From positions 1-42,120 of the forward strand of contig JAHEEM010000007.1 of NCBI GenBank assembly GCA_024640695.1: a DNA stretch of 42,120 nucleotides. The letters are read 5' to 3'. Of the stretch, positions 21,832 through 31,400 are shown piece by piece. The notes under the pieces are model-generated. The model was not told where the DNA came from, did no database searches, and saw only the letters and a program-made list of their open reading frames with translations. Position numbers and translations under genes: made by a program. Within the stretch, counting starts at the first letter, position 1; every line of letters begins with the position of its first letter. Source of the DNA: Rhodospirillaceae bacterium (GTDB lineage Bacteria > Pseudomonadota > Gammaproteobacteria > Steroidobacterales > Rariloculaceae).

Positions 21832-22767
21832 TCATGATGCCGGAGCGCCATAAATATCCGGATAGGGTTCAGGCCGCCCCTTGAAGCGTTGGTGCATCCA
21901 GAAATACTGGTCAGGGCAGCCGCGGATATAGTCCGCGAGCAGGTGCATCAGGCGTGTCGTATCGGCAACGAGATCATCGGTAGGAAAATTTTCCAATGGT
22001 TCGCCGATATCGATGATATAGCCTGAGTTGTCTTCGCGCCTGCGACAGAAGAAGGGCAGCACTGTAGCACCGGTAATAGCAGCTATCCGACTAGTTGCCG
22101 TATTAGTCATGGCAGGTTCGCCGAAGAATGGCACGAGCGCGCTATTTTTTCTCCGGTAACTTTGATCGGGGGCATACCAGACGACGGCATTTTCCCTGAG
22201 CGCCCTGACCATCGCTCTAACGCTGTCCTTTGGAAAAAGCTCATCGACGTTGCGGCTACGTCCTCTGTACATTAGAACATTCCACATCTTATTACGCTGT
22301 TCGCGATACATGCCGCACAATCTTGGGCATAACGGCCGCAGAGCCGCAAAGGGAAACTCGAGCGTCGTAAAGTGTGCGGAGAAAAGTATGACTCCCTTAC
22401 CTCTGCTCAGTGCAGATTGCAGATGTTCGGCGCCGTTGATTGTTGTAACCTGGCGCATGATCGCCTCGGAGCCGAACCAGGCCATGGACATCTCCGTCAC
22501 GGCCATACCCATAGATTCAAAGTGCTTAAGGCGCAGCTGCTTGCGGGCCTGAGCGGAGAGCTCTGGAAAACAGACCGCGAGATTGCGGTCTGCAATGCGG
22601 CGCTTTGGAAATAGCATGACATTCGTGCAACGGCCGAGAACCCGACCGAGCGCGAGCTGCCACGAGAGCGGCAGCAGCACGATAGAGCGCATATACCCGT
22701 AGACTAGCCACGTCAGCCAGTACCTCGGGGTCAAGAAATGAAGCAGGGAAGGTCTTTCGGCAGGCAT
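21832..22767 (-). CDS. LpxL/LpxM-family lipid A acyltransferase (copy B)
   Basis: SAHFTTLEFPF (HX4E), MYREQRNKMWN, VPFFGEPAMTNTATSRIAAITGATVLPFF. Confidence 0.88.
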   Translation of the reverse strand: MPAERPSLLHFLTPRYWLTWLVYGYMRSIVLLPLSWQLALGRVLGRCTNVMLFPKRRIADRNLAVCFPELSAQARKQLRLKHFESMGMAVTEMSMAWFGSEAIMRQVTTINGAEHLQSALSRGKGVILFSAHFTTLEFPFAALRPLCPRLCGMYREQRNKMWNVLMYRGRSRNVDELFPKDSVRAMVRALRENAVVWYAPDQSYRRKNSALVPFFGEPAMTNTATSRIAAITGATVLPFFCRRREDNSGYIIDIGEPLENFPTDDLVADTTRLMHLLADYIRGCPDQYFWMHQRFKGRPEPYPDIYGAPAS

Positions 22768-22909
22768 CGTAGATCGCGGCGGAACGGCGTGTGGCTTGGA
22801 TCGACGCTGGAAATTTTAGCAGCTGGCTGGTGTCAAAGGATACACGCAGCCGCGGCGTGGCAATTGTGTGGTAACGGGCCGCGAGAATGATGGTGTTGGC
22901 AATCGGGGT

Positions 22910-22938
22910 CTTGAAGTAAGCGCATGGAGCCCCGATCT
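22910..22938 (+). promoter_or_regulatory. Sigma32-type promoter upstream of htpX
   Basis: CTTGAAG (22910-22916), 13-nt spacer, CCCCGATCT (22930-22938). Confidence 0.7.
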
Positions 22939-22974
22939 CAGTCAGGCAGTTGAGATTGAGCTAGCGGAGTAGAC

Positions 22975-23856
22975 ATGAAAAGAATTCTGTTGTTTCTGGG
23001 CACGAATATCGCGGTACTGGTGGTATTGTCGGTCGTCCTGAGGCTGCTGGGAATCGATTCCTTGCTTGCAGAACAGGGCACGCAGCTCAATCTGCAGGCG
23101 CTTTTGATTTTCTCCGCGGTCGTGGGTTTTTCCGGCTCATTTATCTCTCTGGCAATCTCCAAATGGTCGGCAAAGCGACTCACGGGCGCCCGAGTCATCG
23201 ACACGCCGCGTAGCGCGGTCGAGAGCTGGCTGCTGAACACCGTGCAGCGACAGGCAAAGCTTGCTGGAATCGACACGCCCGAAGTCGCCGTCTACGAGTC
23301 GCCCGACATCAATGCGTTCGCGACGGGTGCACGCCGCAACAGCGCGCTCGTCGCGGTGAGCACAGGACTTTTACAGCGGCTTGACAAGGATGAGGTCGAG
23401 GCAGTCCTGGGCCATGAGATCAGCCATGTCGCGAACGGCGATATGGTGACGCTCGCCTTGATTCAAGGTGTTGTGAATACCTTCGTCGTGTTTCTGTCCA
23501 GGGTCGTCGGTTTTGTCGTCGACCGGTTGATCTTTCGGACCGAGCGCGGATATGGGCCAGGCTTCTTCATCGCGAGCATCGTGGCACAGATCGTGCTCGG
23601 TATTCTGGCTTCGATGATCGTAATGTGGTTCTCCAGACAGCGCGAGTTCCGCGCGGATTTCGGCGGTGCGAAGTTGGCCGGCAAGGACAAGATGATCCAG
23701 GCCCTGGAGAAGCTACGCCGCACACACGAGCCGTCACAGCTACCCGAGTCGATGCAGGCGTTCGGGATATCTTCCGGTCGCCCGACCGGACTGCGGCAGC
23801 TGTTTATGTCCCATCCACCGCTGGAGCAGCGCATCGCCGCGCTGCAGAGGGTCTAG
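22975..23856 (+). CDS. htpX: Membrane protease HtpX
   Basis: [26 protein letters not shown], zinc motif [16 protein letters not shown]; 293 aa. Confidence 0.97.
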   Translation: MKRILLFLGTNIAVLVVLSVVLRLLGIDSLLAEQGTQLNLQALLIFSAVVGFSGSFISLAISKWSAKRLTGARVIDTPRSAVESWLLNTVQRQAKLAGIDTPEVAVYESPDINAFATGARRNSALVAVSTGLLQRLDKDEVEAVLGHEISHVANGDMVTLALIQGVVNTFVVFLSRVVGFVVDRLIFRTERGYGPGFFIASIVAQIVLGILASMIVMWFSRQREFRADFGGAKLAGKDKMIQALEKLRRTHEPSQLPESMQAFGISSGRPTGLRQLFMSHPPLEQRIAALQRV

Positions 23857-24031
23857 CGCTCAGAGCAGAGTCCTCCCCTGCGCCGGGTTGGGGGCTGCTG
23901 CGGCAGCCGCAGTCGGCCTGAAACGCGCAGCCGACCTTTGCGGGTCCGCCGCCGCATTGGCTCTGCGTAGCGTGAATTTGCGGGCTGGCGCATTGATCTT
24001 TCTCGAGGAGCTGATTTAGAGTTATCACCCT

Positions 24032-24547
24032 ATGAGGTGGAATCAGCTGGTCGGCTCGGCGTTGCTGCTCTCGATCGTCACGGTTGGGACTGCGGCCGGA
24101 GACACATTAAGTCCGCATTATGAGCGGGCCGATACCCTGCTGATCGTGAAATCAGAGCGCAAGCTCTATTTGCTCAAGGAAGGCGAGGTTCTGCGTGATT
24201 TCGACGTGGCACTCGGGCTCATGCCTGAGGGTCCCAAGCAGCGCGAGGGCGATTTCCGCACGCCGGAAGGCCGCTATTTCCTCGAGGCAAAGAATCCAAA
24301 CAGTGACTACTTCCTGTCGGTGAAAATCTCCTACCCGAATGGAAAGGATCTCGAACGGGCGCGGACCCAAGGTTTGAATCCTGGCGGGCAGATCATGATT
24401 CACGGTCAGCCGAACGAGCCCAAATACAGCGAGACCCGCTACCAGGGGCTCGATTGGACCGATGGCTGCGTCGCCGTCTCCAACTCGGATATGGTCGACA
24501 TATGGCTCATGACGACAGAAGGGACGCCGATCGAGATTAGACCCTGA
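24032..24547 (+). CDS. L,D-transpeptidase (YkuD family), secreted
   Basis: N-terminal signal sequence; IMIHGQPN...LDWTDGCVAVSNSDM catalytic H...C motif. Confidence 0.88.
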   Translation: MRWNQLVGSALLLSIVTVGTAAGDTLSPHYERADTLLIVKSERKLYLLKEGEVLRDFDVALGLMPEGPKQREGDFRTPEGRYFLEAKNPNSDYFLSVKISYPNGKDLERARTQGLNPGGQIMIHGQPNEPKYSETRYQGLDWTDGCVAVSNSDMVDIWLMTTEGTPIEIRP

Positions 24548-24724
24548 GCGTCGAGTGCCGCTGTTGCGGCGCACGGGCCTGAGCCTTCCCCATTACGTAA
24601 AACAGACTCTAAGATTTTGTTTTATATGTGTTTTTATGTAACTTGATTGTGACTTAGTTCCTGGAGAAGAGGCTGCTCGCCGTTGATACTTATGTTCCGA
24701 GCCTTAGTGCATTTCGGAAACAAC

Positions 24725-24988
24725 ATGAGCAACGGAAAAGACCATCGTTTTCGCCCGCCGCTTTACAACGGCGGTCTGAATAGCGACGAGGCACCGGCTA
24801 AGGGCGCGAAGCCCCAAAGCTCGGCACCGAGTGAGCAGCAGGGCTGGGAGGCGTACCGCAAGTGGCTTTCCCGCGTGAGCATGCAGCCTGCGCGGCGCGG
24901 TACAAGAGATGTCTCAGTTTACAGCTGGCGCGGCTACAACAACTGGGCCGACAAGATCAGACAGAACTGGGAGCCCGACGAATCCTGA
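24725..24988 (+). CDS. Small uncharacterised protein (about 88 aa)
   Basis: MSNGKDHRFRPPLYNGGLNSDEAP...WEAYRKWLSRVSMQPARRGTRDVSVYSWRGYNNWADKIRQNWEPDES; in-frame upstream starts (24683, 24692) are possible. Confidence 0.5.
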   Translation: MSNGKDHRFRPPLYNGGLNSDEAPAKGAKPQSSAPSEQQGWEAYRKWLSRVSMQPARRGTRDVSVYSWRGYNNWADKIRQNWEPDES

Positions 24989-24993
24989 ACACC

Positions 24994-25692
24994 CTATAGC
25001 GCGTCGTGCATCACCACGCCGGCGCGCTCGTCATGCAGCGTCGGCTGGTTCGCGCCGAGCCAGCGCATCAAATTATCCCAAGCATCGATATCCTGACGGA
25101 CCTGCCACTTCGGTAGCTCGTATAAGCCCAGCCCGGATTCCGAGCAGCGCACATAATTCTGCGAGTCCCTGAGTGTCGCGATTAGCGGAATGTCGAGACT
25201 GCCCAGAAAACGCATCAATGTGTGCGAAACGAGCGTGTTGCTGCGTACCCGGTTTGCCACGATCCCAAGGCGCTCATCGGCTCGCCGAATTTTCGCGACC
25301 AGCAGCAAATCCGCGATGCACTTGGCTGCCGCATGAATATCGATGTCCGAGGGCATGACCGGAACAAGAATCGCGTCGGCGCCGCGTGTTATCTCCGGAA
25401 GGTCATGGGACTCCAGTGCGGCAGGCGTATCGATGATCAGCGGTTCGCAGTTGTCGGGCACGCGAAGCCGCCAGCTCCGAGTCACGGTAGCGGATCGCTC
25501 GAAGCCTGCGATACCGTGAACAGCGGGATGATCATTCGGCCGCTTCTTGAGCCAGCGCATGCTCGATCCCTGCGGATCTAGATCCATGAGCGCAGGCTGG
25601 TATCCCGCGACAGCGAAGTTTGCCGCAAGGTTGGTTGCCAGCGTGGTCTTTCCAGAACCACCCTTCGGGTTCAATACGATGATTCGCTTCAT
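24994..25692 (-). CDS. Orphan ParA/MinD-family ATPase
   Basis: MKRIIVLNPKGGSGKTTLATNLAANFAVAGYQPALMDLDPQGSSMRWLKKRP: deviant Walker A with signature lysine; no ParB or parS seen nearby. Confidence 0.88.
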   Translation of the reverse strand: MKRIIVLNPKGGSGKTTLATNLAANFAVAGYQPALMDLDPQGSSMRWLKKRPNDHPAVHGIAGFERSATVTRSWRLRVPDNCEPLIIDTPAALESHDLPEITRGADAILVPVMPSDIDIHAAAKCIADLLLVAKIRRADERLGIVANRVRSNTLVSHTLMRFLGSLDIPLIATLRDSQNYVRCSESGLGLYELPKWQVRQDIDAWDNLMRWLGANQPTLHDERAGVVMHDAL

Positions 25693-25862
25693 TAGGCAGG
25701 TGCCGCCCAACACGTTAAGTCAGGAAGCTACTATACCGAATCATGGTTGTCCTCAACGAGATCTGCCTTCTGAGTGTTCGGTCACGGCGCCCGTCGCATG
25801 GCTTCGATAGAGTTCCCGATAGGGCTTCTCGTGGAACCACGGAAGCTACACGCAAGGCCGAT

Positions 25863-26141
25863 ATGGAAATCATTCTGCAGTGGCTAGACGACTTGGATGA
25901 CAGCGTATTCGCGGTGGTCCCGGCAGTCGAGCGCCTGCGCCGGCCGTGCCTGCAGATTGGCCTCGCCGCCGCGTGCGGTCTCGTCGTCGTGAGCTTCGCC
26001 GAGGTGCTGCCCGGGCTGGCCCCGGCGCTCGTCTGGGTAGCGCTCGGCAGTGTGCTGCTGTGGGTCATCGGAGTCACGATCTGCGAGCTGCCTCGGCTTG
26101 CCGGCGCTGCTGTGCACCGAGCGGCCAGCCCTAACGCTTGA
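25863..26141 (+). CDS. Small membrane protein of unknown function
   Basis: MEIILQWLDDLDDSVFAVVPAVERLRRPCLQIGLAAACGLVVVSFAEVLPGLAPALVWVALGSVLLWVIGVTICELPRL...; two hydrophobic segments. Confidence 0.55.
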   Translation: MEIILQWLDDLDDSVFAVVPAVERLRRPCLQIGLAAACGLVVVSFAEVLPGLAPALVWVALGSVLLWVIGVTICELPRLAGAAVHRAASPNA

Positions 26142-26165
26142 AATTCTGGCATCTCTCCCCAATCT
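26137..26165 (+). promoter_or_regulatory. Sigma32-type promoter upstream of htpG
   Basis: CTTGAAA (26137-26143), 13-nt spacer, CCCCAATCT (26157-26165). Confidence 0.85.
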
Positions 26166-26197
26166 AAGCTGGGATCCATCGCGACCCGGGTAAAGAG

Positions 26198-28093
26198 ATG
26201 ACCGTTCAGAATCAGGCGACGACCTTCAGTTTTCAGGCGGAGATCAAACAGCTGCTGCGCCTCATGGTGCACTCTCTCTACAGCAATAGAGAGATTTTCC
26301 TGCGCGAACTTATCTCCAATGCCTCGGACGCCAACGACAAGCTGCGTTTTGAAGCCTTGGCGACTCCTGATCTGCTGGAGGATCGGCCCGAGCTGGAGAT
26401 TCGAGTCATGCTCGATTCCGAGGCCGGCACCCTGAGCGTGACCGACAGCGGCATCGGGATGAGCGCCGACGATATCGTCGCCCAGCTTGGCACGATTGCG
26501 CATTCCGGCACGGCTCAGTTTCTCGACAAGCTCACCGGAGAGGCGCGCCACGATGCTCAGCTAATCGGTCAATTTGGGGTCGGCTTCTATTCGGCCTTTG
26601 TCGTCGCTGATGAGGTCGAAGTCGAGAGTCGCCGTGCCGGGTTCGCCGCTGGCGACGGCGTCCGATGGGTGTCTGACGGTCAGGGCGAGTACACCGTCGA
26701 GCAGATCGATAAGCCAGACCGCGGCACTCGGGTGACGCTAAAGCTCAAGGACGATGCCAGGGAGTTCCTCGATACGCTGATGATCAGGCAGCTAATCCAC
26801 AAGTATTCCGATCACATCGCTTTCCCTGTGCGGTTGAGCGAGTCTGGCGATTTTACGGCGCCCGCCGAGGCGGTCAACGACGGTAAGGCGTTGTGGACGC
26901 GGCCGCGCACCGAGATCAGCGACGAGGAATACATCGAGTTCTACAAGCATACGGCGCATGACTTCACCGCGCCGCTGATCTGGAGTCACAACCGCGTCGA
27001 GGGCAAGCGTGAATACACGAGCCTGCTGTACGTGCCGTCCGCCGCGCCTTTCGATCTCTGGAACCGCGAAGCACCGAGAGGCGTAAAGCTTTACGTGCAG
27101 CGAGTATTCATCAGTGACGAGGCGACCCAGTTCCTGCCGCTGTTTCTTCGCTTCATACGCGGCATAGTCGATGCTGACGACCTCTCCTTGAACGTGTCCC
27201 GAGAGTTGCTGCAGCAGGATCCTAACGTTGCCGCAATCAAGAGCGCGCTTACGAAGCGAGTCCTTGAGATGCTCGACAAGCTCGCTCAGGAAGAGCCCGA
27301 AAAGTACGTGACGTTCTGGAAGGAGTTCGGCACAGTGCTCAAGGAAGGCTTGGCCGAGGATACGGCGAATCGCGAGAAGATTGCAGGCTTGATGCGCTTC
27401 AATAGCACTCGCTCGGACGGTTTTGCGCAGGACCGGAGTCTCAGAGAGTACCTCGATTCGGCGCCTTCCGAGCAGAGTGAGATCTACTTCCTGATCGGCG
27501 AGTCGCCTGCTGCCGCTCGCGGCAGCCCGCATCTCGAAGCGCTGCGAGACCGAGGTGCCGAGGTGCTGCTCCTCTCCGACCGCATCGACGAGTGGGTCAT
27601 GCAGTACCTGCGCGAGTTTTCAGGCAAGCAGTTCAAGGACGTCGCGCGCGGCAGCCCGGGGCCATCATCCGGAGTGGAAGCCGACGCCGCTGGGAGTGAG
27701 ACGAAAGAGCAGCGGCAGCTACTCAAGCGCGTCAAGCGCGTGCTGCGCGACGCTGTCGATGAGGTGCGCATCAGCAACCGGCTCAAAGAATCACCGGCGT
27801 GTCTCGTGTTCAACGAGGACGAATTAGGCTTTCAGATGCGCGAGCTGCTCAAAGCGTCCGGTCATGAAGCGCCGACGACAGCGCCGTCACTGGAACTCAA
27901 CGAAGCGCACGCGCTGGTTGCGCGGCTTGCCGCCGAGAAGCAGGAGCCGCAGTTTGAGGCACTCTCGCGCCTGATATTCGAGCAGGCGCTGCTGCTAGAG
28001 GGTCAGCAGCTCGAGGACCCGGCCGCGTTCGTCCGGCGCGTTAACGAGCTGTTGACCGATCCGGATACCGGCGCGGCTCAGGACACCGCGTGA
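26198..28093 (+). CDS. htpG: Chaperone protein HtpG (Hsp90)
   Basis: FQAEIKQLLRLMVHSLYSNREIFLRELISNASDANDKLRFEAL...GTIAHSGTAQFLDKL...GQFGVGFYSAFVV; 631 aa. Confidence 0.98.
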   Translation: MTVQNQATTFSFQAEIKQLLRLMVHSLYSNREIFLRELISNASDANDKLRFEALATPDLLEDRPELEIRVMLDSEAGTLSVTDSGIGMSADDIVAQLGTIAHSGTAQFLDKLTGEARHDAQLIGQFGVGFYSAFVVADEVEVESRRAGFAAGDGVRWVSDGQGEYTVEQIDKPDRGTRVTLKLKDDAREFLDTLMIRQLIHKYSDHIAFPVRLSESGDFTAPAEAVNDGKALWTRPRTEISDEEYIEFYKHTAHDFTAPLIWSHNRVEGKREYTSLLYVPSAAPFDLWNREAPRGVKLYVQRVFISDEATQFLPLFLRFIRGIVDADDLSLNVSRELLQQDPNVAAIKSALTKRVLEMLDKLAQEEPEKYVTFWKEFGTVLKEGLAEDTANREKIAGLMRFNSTRSDGFAQDRSLREYLDSAPSEQSEIYFLIGESPAAARGSPHLEALRDRGAEVLLLSDRIDEWVMQYLREFSGKQFKDVARGSPGPSSGVEADAAGSETKEQRQLLKRVKRVLRDAVDEVRISNRLKESPACLVFNEDELGFQMRELLKASGHEAPTTAPSLELNEAHALVARLAAEKQEPQFEALSRLIFEQALLLEGQQLEDPAAFVRRVNELLTDPDTGAAQDTA

Positions 28094-29568
28094 CGCGTCA
28101 GCAAGTGCGCAGGAACGAGCCATCGCTCTAGCGCCTCGAAGCCGAGCTCGACGGCAATCGCGAGCAAAGCAGCGGGGACCGCGCCCTGCAGTATCAGGTT
28201 CGTGTCATTGAGCGCGAGGCCCGTAACGATAGGCTCCCCGAGGCCGCCCGCGCCGATAAACGCCGCGAGCGTGGCCGTGCCGATGCTGACCACGGCGGCG
28301 ATGCGAATTCCAGCCAGCACGTGGGGCAGCGCAAGCGGCAGGTATATCGTACGCAGGCGCTGCATCTGTGTAAGCCCGAGCGCAACGGCGACGCGCCGCA
28401 ATAGCGGGTCAATCGTGATGAGCGCTGTGATCGTGTTACGGGCGATCGGTAGCAGAGAATACAGAAACAGCGCGATGATGGCGGGCACCTGGCCCACGCC
28501 CGCGATCGGAATCAGCAGGGCCAGCAACGCAATGGACGGCACGGTCTGCAGCAGTCCGGTCGAGTACAGCACTACCTTGGAAACCGCGTGGGAGCGATAA
28601 ACTGTCAGCGCAAGCCCCAAGCCGATCACGGTAGCCGCCAGGACCGCAATGCTCGCGAGCTTGAGATGTATCAAGGTATTTCTCAGCAGGCTCGACGATA
28701 AAGCGTTTCCCGGTCGAGGTCTGGGGTCGGCGAGTCCCTGCTCGGCAAGGAACTCGGCCGCGACATCGGCGAAAGTCCGGCCGGACATGACGACCTCGGC
28801 GTTCAGAGCACGCATCGAGGCGTCGTCGAGCCTTCCGGCGAGTCCGCTCAGCATCGTCTTGATGGCCGGATCCAGGCTCGCGCGCACGAGTGGGACGGCC
28901 AGGTACTCGGGGAAAAACGCTCTGTCGTCCTCGAGTATCCGCAGGCCATACCGGAGCAAGTCGCCGTCGGTGGAGTATGCGTCGGTGATGTCGATTTCGC
29001 GCTCGAGCAGAGCCTGGTAGGCCAGGCCATGCTCGATGCCGGAGCTGTCCTGCGGCAGCGCATAGACGCGTTTGAGTCCGGGCCAGCCGTCGGCTCGGCC
29101 GCGAAACTCGTGGCTGAACCCCAGCCGCAAATCCGGGTGCTGCTGCAAGTCCGAGATCCGGACCAGGCCGAGGTCGCGCGCAAGCTCGGGGGTCACTGCG
29201 ATGGCGTACGTGTTGTTGAAGCCGAATGGTTGCAGCGGCTCTAGTCCGAGCGGTGCGAGCGCCTCGGCGAGCGCTGCGGGCTCGAGTTGCGTGTCGAGCT
29301 CGAGGATCGCCTGCGCGATCGTTCCGCTGTACTCCGCGTACAGATCGATTTCGCTGGCTCGCAGCGCTTCGAAGGCCACGAGCGTCCCTGCGAACCCGAA
29401 TTTCCGCACGACCGGCACGCCTTGTGATTCGATGACCTGGGCCATGATCTCGGCGAGCACGTAACCTTCGGTGAAGTTCTTGCTGCCGACGACAACTGGC
29501 GCCTGTTGTGCAGCGAGACGGCCGGCGAAGCCCAGCATCACGGCAGCGGCGAGAAGCAAGCTAGGCCG
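28078..29568 (-). CDS. OpuB/ProW-type ABC transporter: substrate-binding domain fused to permease domain
   Basis: Signal peptide, then [23 protein letters not shown]...DLYAEYSGT...[14 protein letters not shown] (SBP), then a multi-TM permease with [26 protein letters not shown]. Start taken at [11 protein letters not shown]. Confidence 0.9.
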   Translation of the reverse strand, partial: RPSLLLAAAVMLGFAGRLAAQQAPVVVGSKNFTEGYVLAEIMAQVIESQGVPVVRKFGFAGTLVAFEALRASEIDLYAEYSGTIAQAILELDTQLEPAALAEALAPLGLEPLQPFGFNNTYAIAVTPELARDLGLVRISDLQQHPDLRLGFSHEFRGRADGWPGLKRVYALPQDSSGIEHGLAYQALLEREIDITDAYSTDGDLLRYGLRILEDDRAFFPEYLAVPLVRASLDPAIKTMLSGLAGRLDDASMRALNAEVVMSGRTFADVAAEFLAEQGLADPRPRPGNALSSSLLRNTLIHLKLASIAVLAATVIGLGLALTVYRSHAVSKVVLYSTGLLQTVPSIALLALLIPIAGVGQVPAIIALFLYSLLPIARNTITALITIDPLLRRVAVALGLTQMQRLRTIYLPLALPHVLAGIRIAAVVSIGTATLAAFIGAGGLGEPIVTGLALNDTNLILQGAVPAALLAIAVELGFEALERWLVPAHLLTRHAVS

Positions 29569-30295
29569 CATGGTCTTGGCGAAGCAGCTCGCGGACATGG
29601 CCGCTGGCGGGGGCGGCGAGCACCTCAGCAACGCTGCCCCGCTGCTCCATAGACCCGTCCCGAAGCACGACAATGTCTGCCGCCACACTCAGTGCCTCGT
29701 GGACATCGTGCGTGACCAGCAGCACGGTCGTCGGCTCGGCTTCCATAAGCAATGCAAACCGCAGGTGAATCTCCCGCTTCGTCAGCCCGTCGACACCGGA
29801 GAATGGCTCATCCAGCAGCAGGATCTCCGGACGGAGAAACATTGCGCGGCAAATCCCGGCGCGCTGTTGCTGGCCCCCGGACAGCTGGTGCGGATAACGA
29901 CTGCCGAGGTCGGGATCGAGCTGCATGAGCGCCATGAGCTGAGTTGTCCGGCGCCCGATGCGGGCCTGGTCCCAGTCCTCGATCTCGCCCATGAGACTGA
30001 TATTGCGCGCCACGCTCAGATGCGGGAACAGCGCAGTGCCCTGCACGGCATAGCCGACCCGCCGGCGTAAGCGATGCAGGTCTGTTGCTGGCAGCGGGTT
30101 GCCGAAGACTTTGACCCGGCCCTGCTCGGGCCGGATCAGGCCGTTGATGAGCTGCAGCAGGGTGGATTTGCCGCTACCGCTTGCTCCCACGATCGCCGTG
30201 ATGAGTCCGGTTCCGAAGCTCACGTTGAGGCCCTGTAGTACCGCGACCTCGCCGAAACGCTTCGTGATCCCATCAAGCTCTATAATCGGGCTCAT
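29561..30295 (-). CDS. OpuBA/ProV-like ABC transporter ATP-binding protein
   Basis: Walker [16 protein letters not shown], signature [15 protein letters not shown], Walker [13 protein letters not shown]. Confidence 0.93.
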   Translation of the reverse strand: MSPIIELDGITKRFGEVAVLQGLNVSFGTGLITAIVGASGSGKSTLLQLINGLIRPEQGRVKVFGNPLPATDLHRLRRRVGYAVQGTALFPHLSVARNISLMGEIEDWDQARIGRRTTQLMALMQLDPDLGSRYPHQLSGGQQQRAGICRAMFLRPEILLLDEPFSGVDGLTKREIHLRFALLMEAEPTTVLLVTHDVHEALSVAADIVVLRDGSMEQRGSVAEVLAAPASGHVRELLRQDHAA

Positions 30296-30370
30296 TGCGA
30301 CCTTAAGATAACATCGACGGGAGCGGCGAGTGCGCCTGTCGCCGCCGCGAACCGATCAGGAGTCAGACCA

Positions 30371-30769
30371 ATGACGGATGAGCAAGACACCAAAACGCCG
30401 GACCTGCGCGAGCGACTGACGCCGGAGCAGTATCGCGTAACGCAGGAGGCCGCGACGGAGAGACCGTTCACTGGCCGCTACTATCAGCACGACGGTAAGG
30501 GTACCTATCGTTGCGTATGCTGTGGCAACGCGCTGTTCGCGTCGGGCACCAAGTTCGAGTCGGGCTCCGGTTGGCCGAGCTTCTGGGCCCCGGCCACGCT
30601 GCAAGCTCTGGCGAGCCGAAAGGACTCGAGTCTCGGTCACGTGCGTGAAGAGGTGCTGTGCGCGGAGTGCAATGCGCACCTCGGTCATGTATTCCCGGAT
30701 GGCCCGGAGCCGACCGGACAACGTTTTTGCATCAACTCCGCAGCGCTGGACTTCGAAGGTGAAGACTAG
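30371..30769 (+). CDS. msrB: Peptide-methionine (R)-S-oxide reductase
   Basis: [27 protein letters not shown]...[32 protein letters not shown]. Confidence 0.97.
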   Translation: MTDEQDTKTPDLRERLTPEQYRVTQEAATERPFTGRYYQHDGKGTYRCVCCGNALFASGTKFESGSGWPSFWAPATLQALASRKDSSLGHVREEVLCAECNAHLGHVFPDGPEPTGQRFCINSAALDFEGED

Positions 30770-30776
30770 CGAAGCA

Positions 30777-31298
30777 ATGCAAAGCGACGAATCGAATCTG
30801 CCGCATACGGATAGCGTGGCGCTGCGTTTTCTCGGCGCTCTGGGTGTTGCGCTCTGCGTCGTGCTGGCGATGCTCTGGTTTGGCCTCGAGCTAAGCGGAT
30901 TCGCCGATCGCGAGCCTGGTCGAGGGCTCGAGGCTCACGAGGTAAGTCTGCTCAGCGACGCCGAGCGGTGGAATCTTCGCGATCTGCTCGGTGAGGTTCG
31001 CTCCGGTCTCCCGGCGATGCCGGTTTCGCCTGATGGCGTCGAGCGACTGGATCAGACCGGAGAGCAACGCGGTATCGTTCAGCTCGACGTGCGTGTCGAT
31101 GCCGCCGGTCATGTCGCTGACGTGCGGGTGATAGCGGCGTCTCCGGCCGGCATCTACGAGACACAGGCTATCGCCGAGATCGAGGGCCGCCGTTACGCGC
31201 CCGAGATGGTTGATGGCCGGGCGATCCCGAGCCGGCACCTCGAGCTCGTCGACTTCACGATCCGGCCGGTGCCCGGCCGTGCCGCCGAGGGCGAATAG
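30777..31298 (+). CDS. TonB-C-terminal-like membrane-anchored protein
   Basis: One N-terminal TM (LRFLGALGVALCVVLAMLWFGL) and a periplasmic VQLDVRVDAAGHVADVRVIAASPAGIYETQAIAEIEGRRYAPEMVDGRAI region resembling a TonB C-terminal fold. Confidence 0.6.
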   Translation: MQSDESNLPHTDSVALRFLGALGVALCVVLAMLWFGLELSGFADREPGRGLEAHEVSLLSDAERWNLRDLLGEVRSGLPAMPVSPDGVERLDQTGEQRGIVQLDVRVDAAGHVADVRVIAASPAGIYETQAIAEIEGRRYAPEMVDGRAIPSRHLELVDFTIRPVPGRAAEGE

Positions 31299-31400
31299 CT
31301 CGTGCGCTTGATACTGGTTCTGATGTGTTTCGATGTCCTCGATGGCGGCACCGACGCGATCCGCGCCGCTGTAGCAGTCGTCCGCGAGAGGTGCTAGACA

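Noticed and set aside
30323-30345. Perfect 7-bp hairpin GCGGCGA/TCGCCGC in the msrB leader
   Set aside because: GC-only stem in GC-rich DNA, no T-tract, not matching a riboswitch class I recognise.
31302-31400. Short + strand ORF VRLILVLMCFDVLDGGTDAIRAAVAVVRERC between the TonB-like gene and the hydrolase
   Set aside because: About 32 codons, weak Shine-Dalgarno spacing and no recognisable family; cannot be supported from sequence alone.
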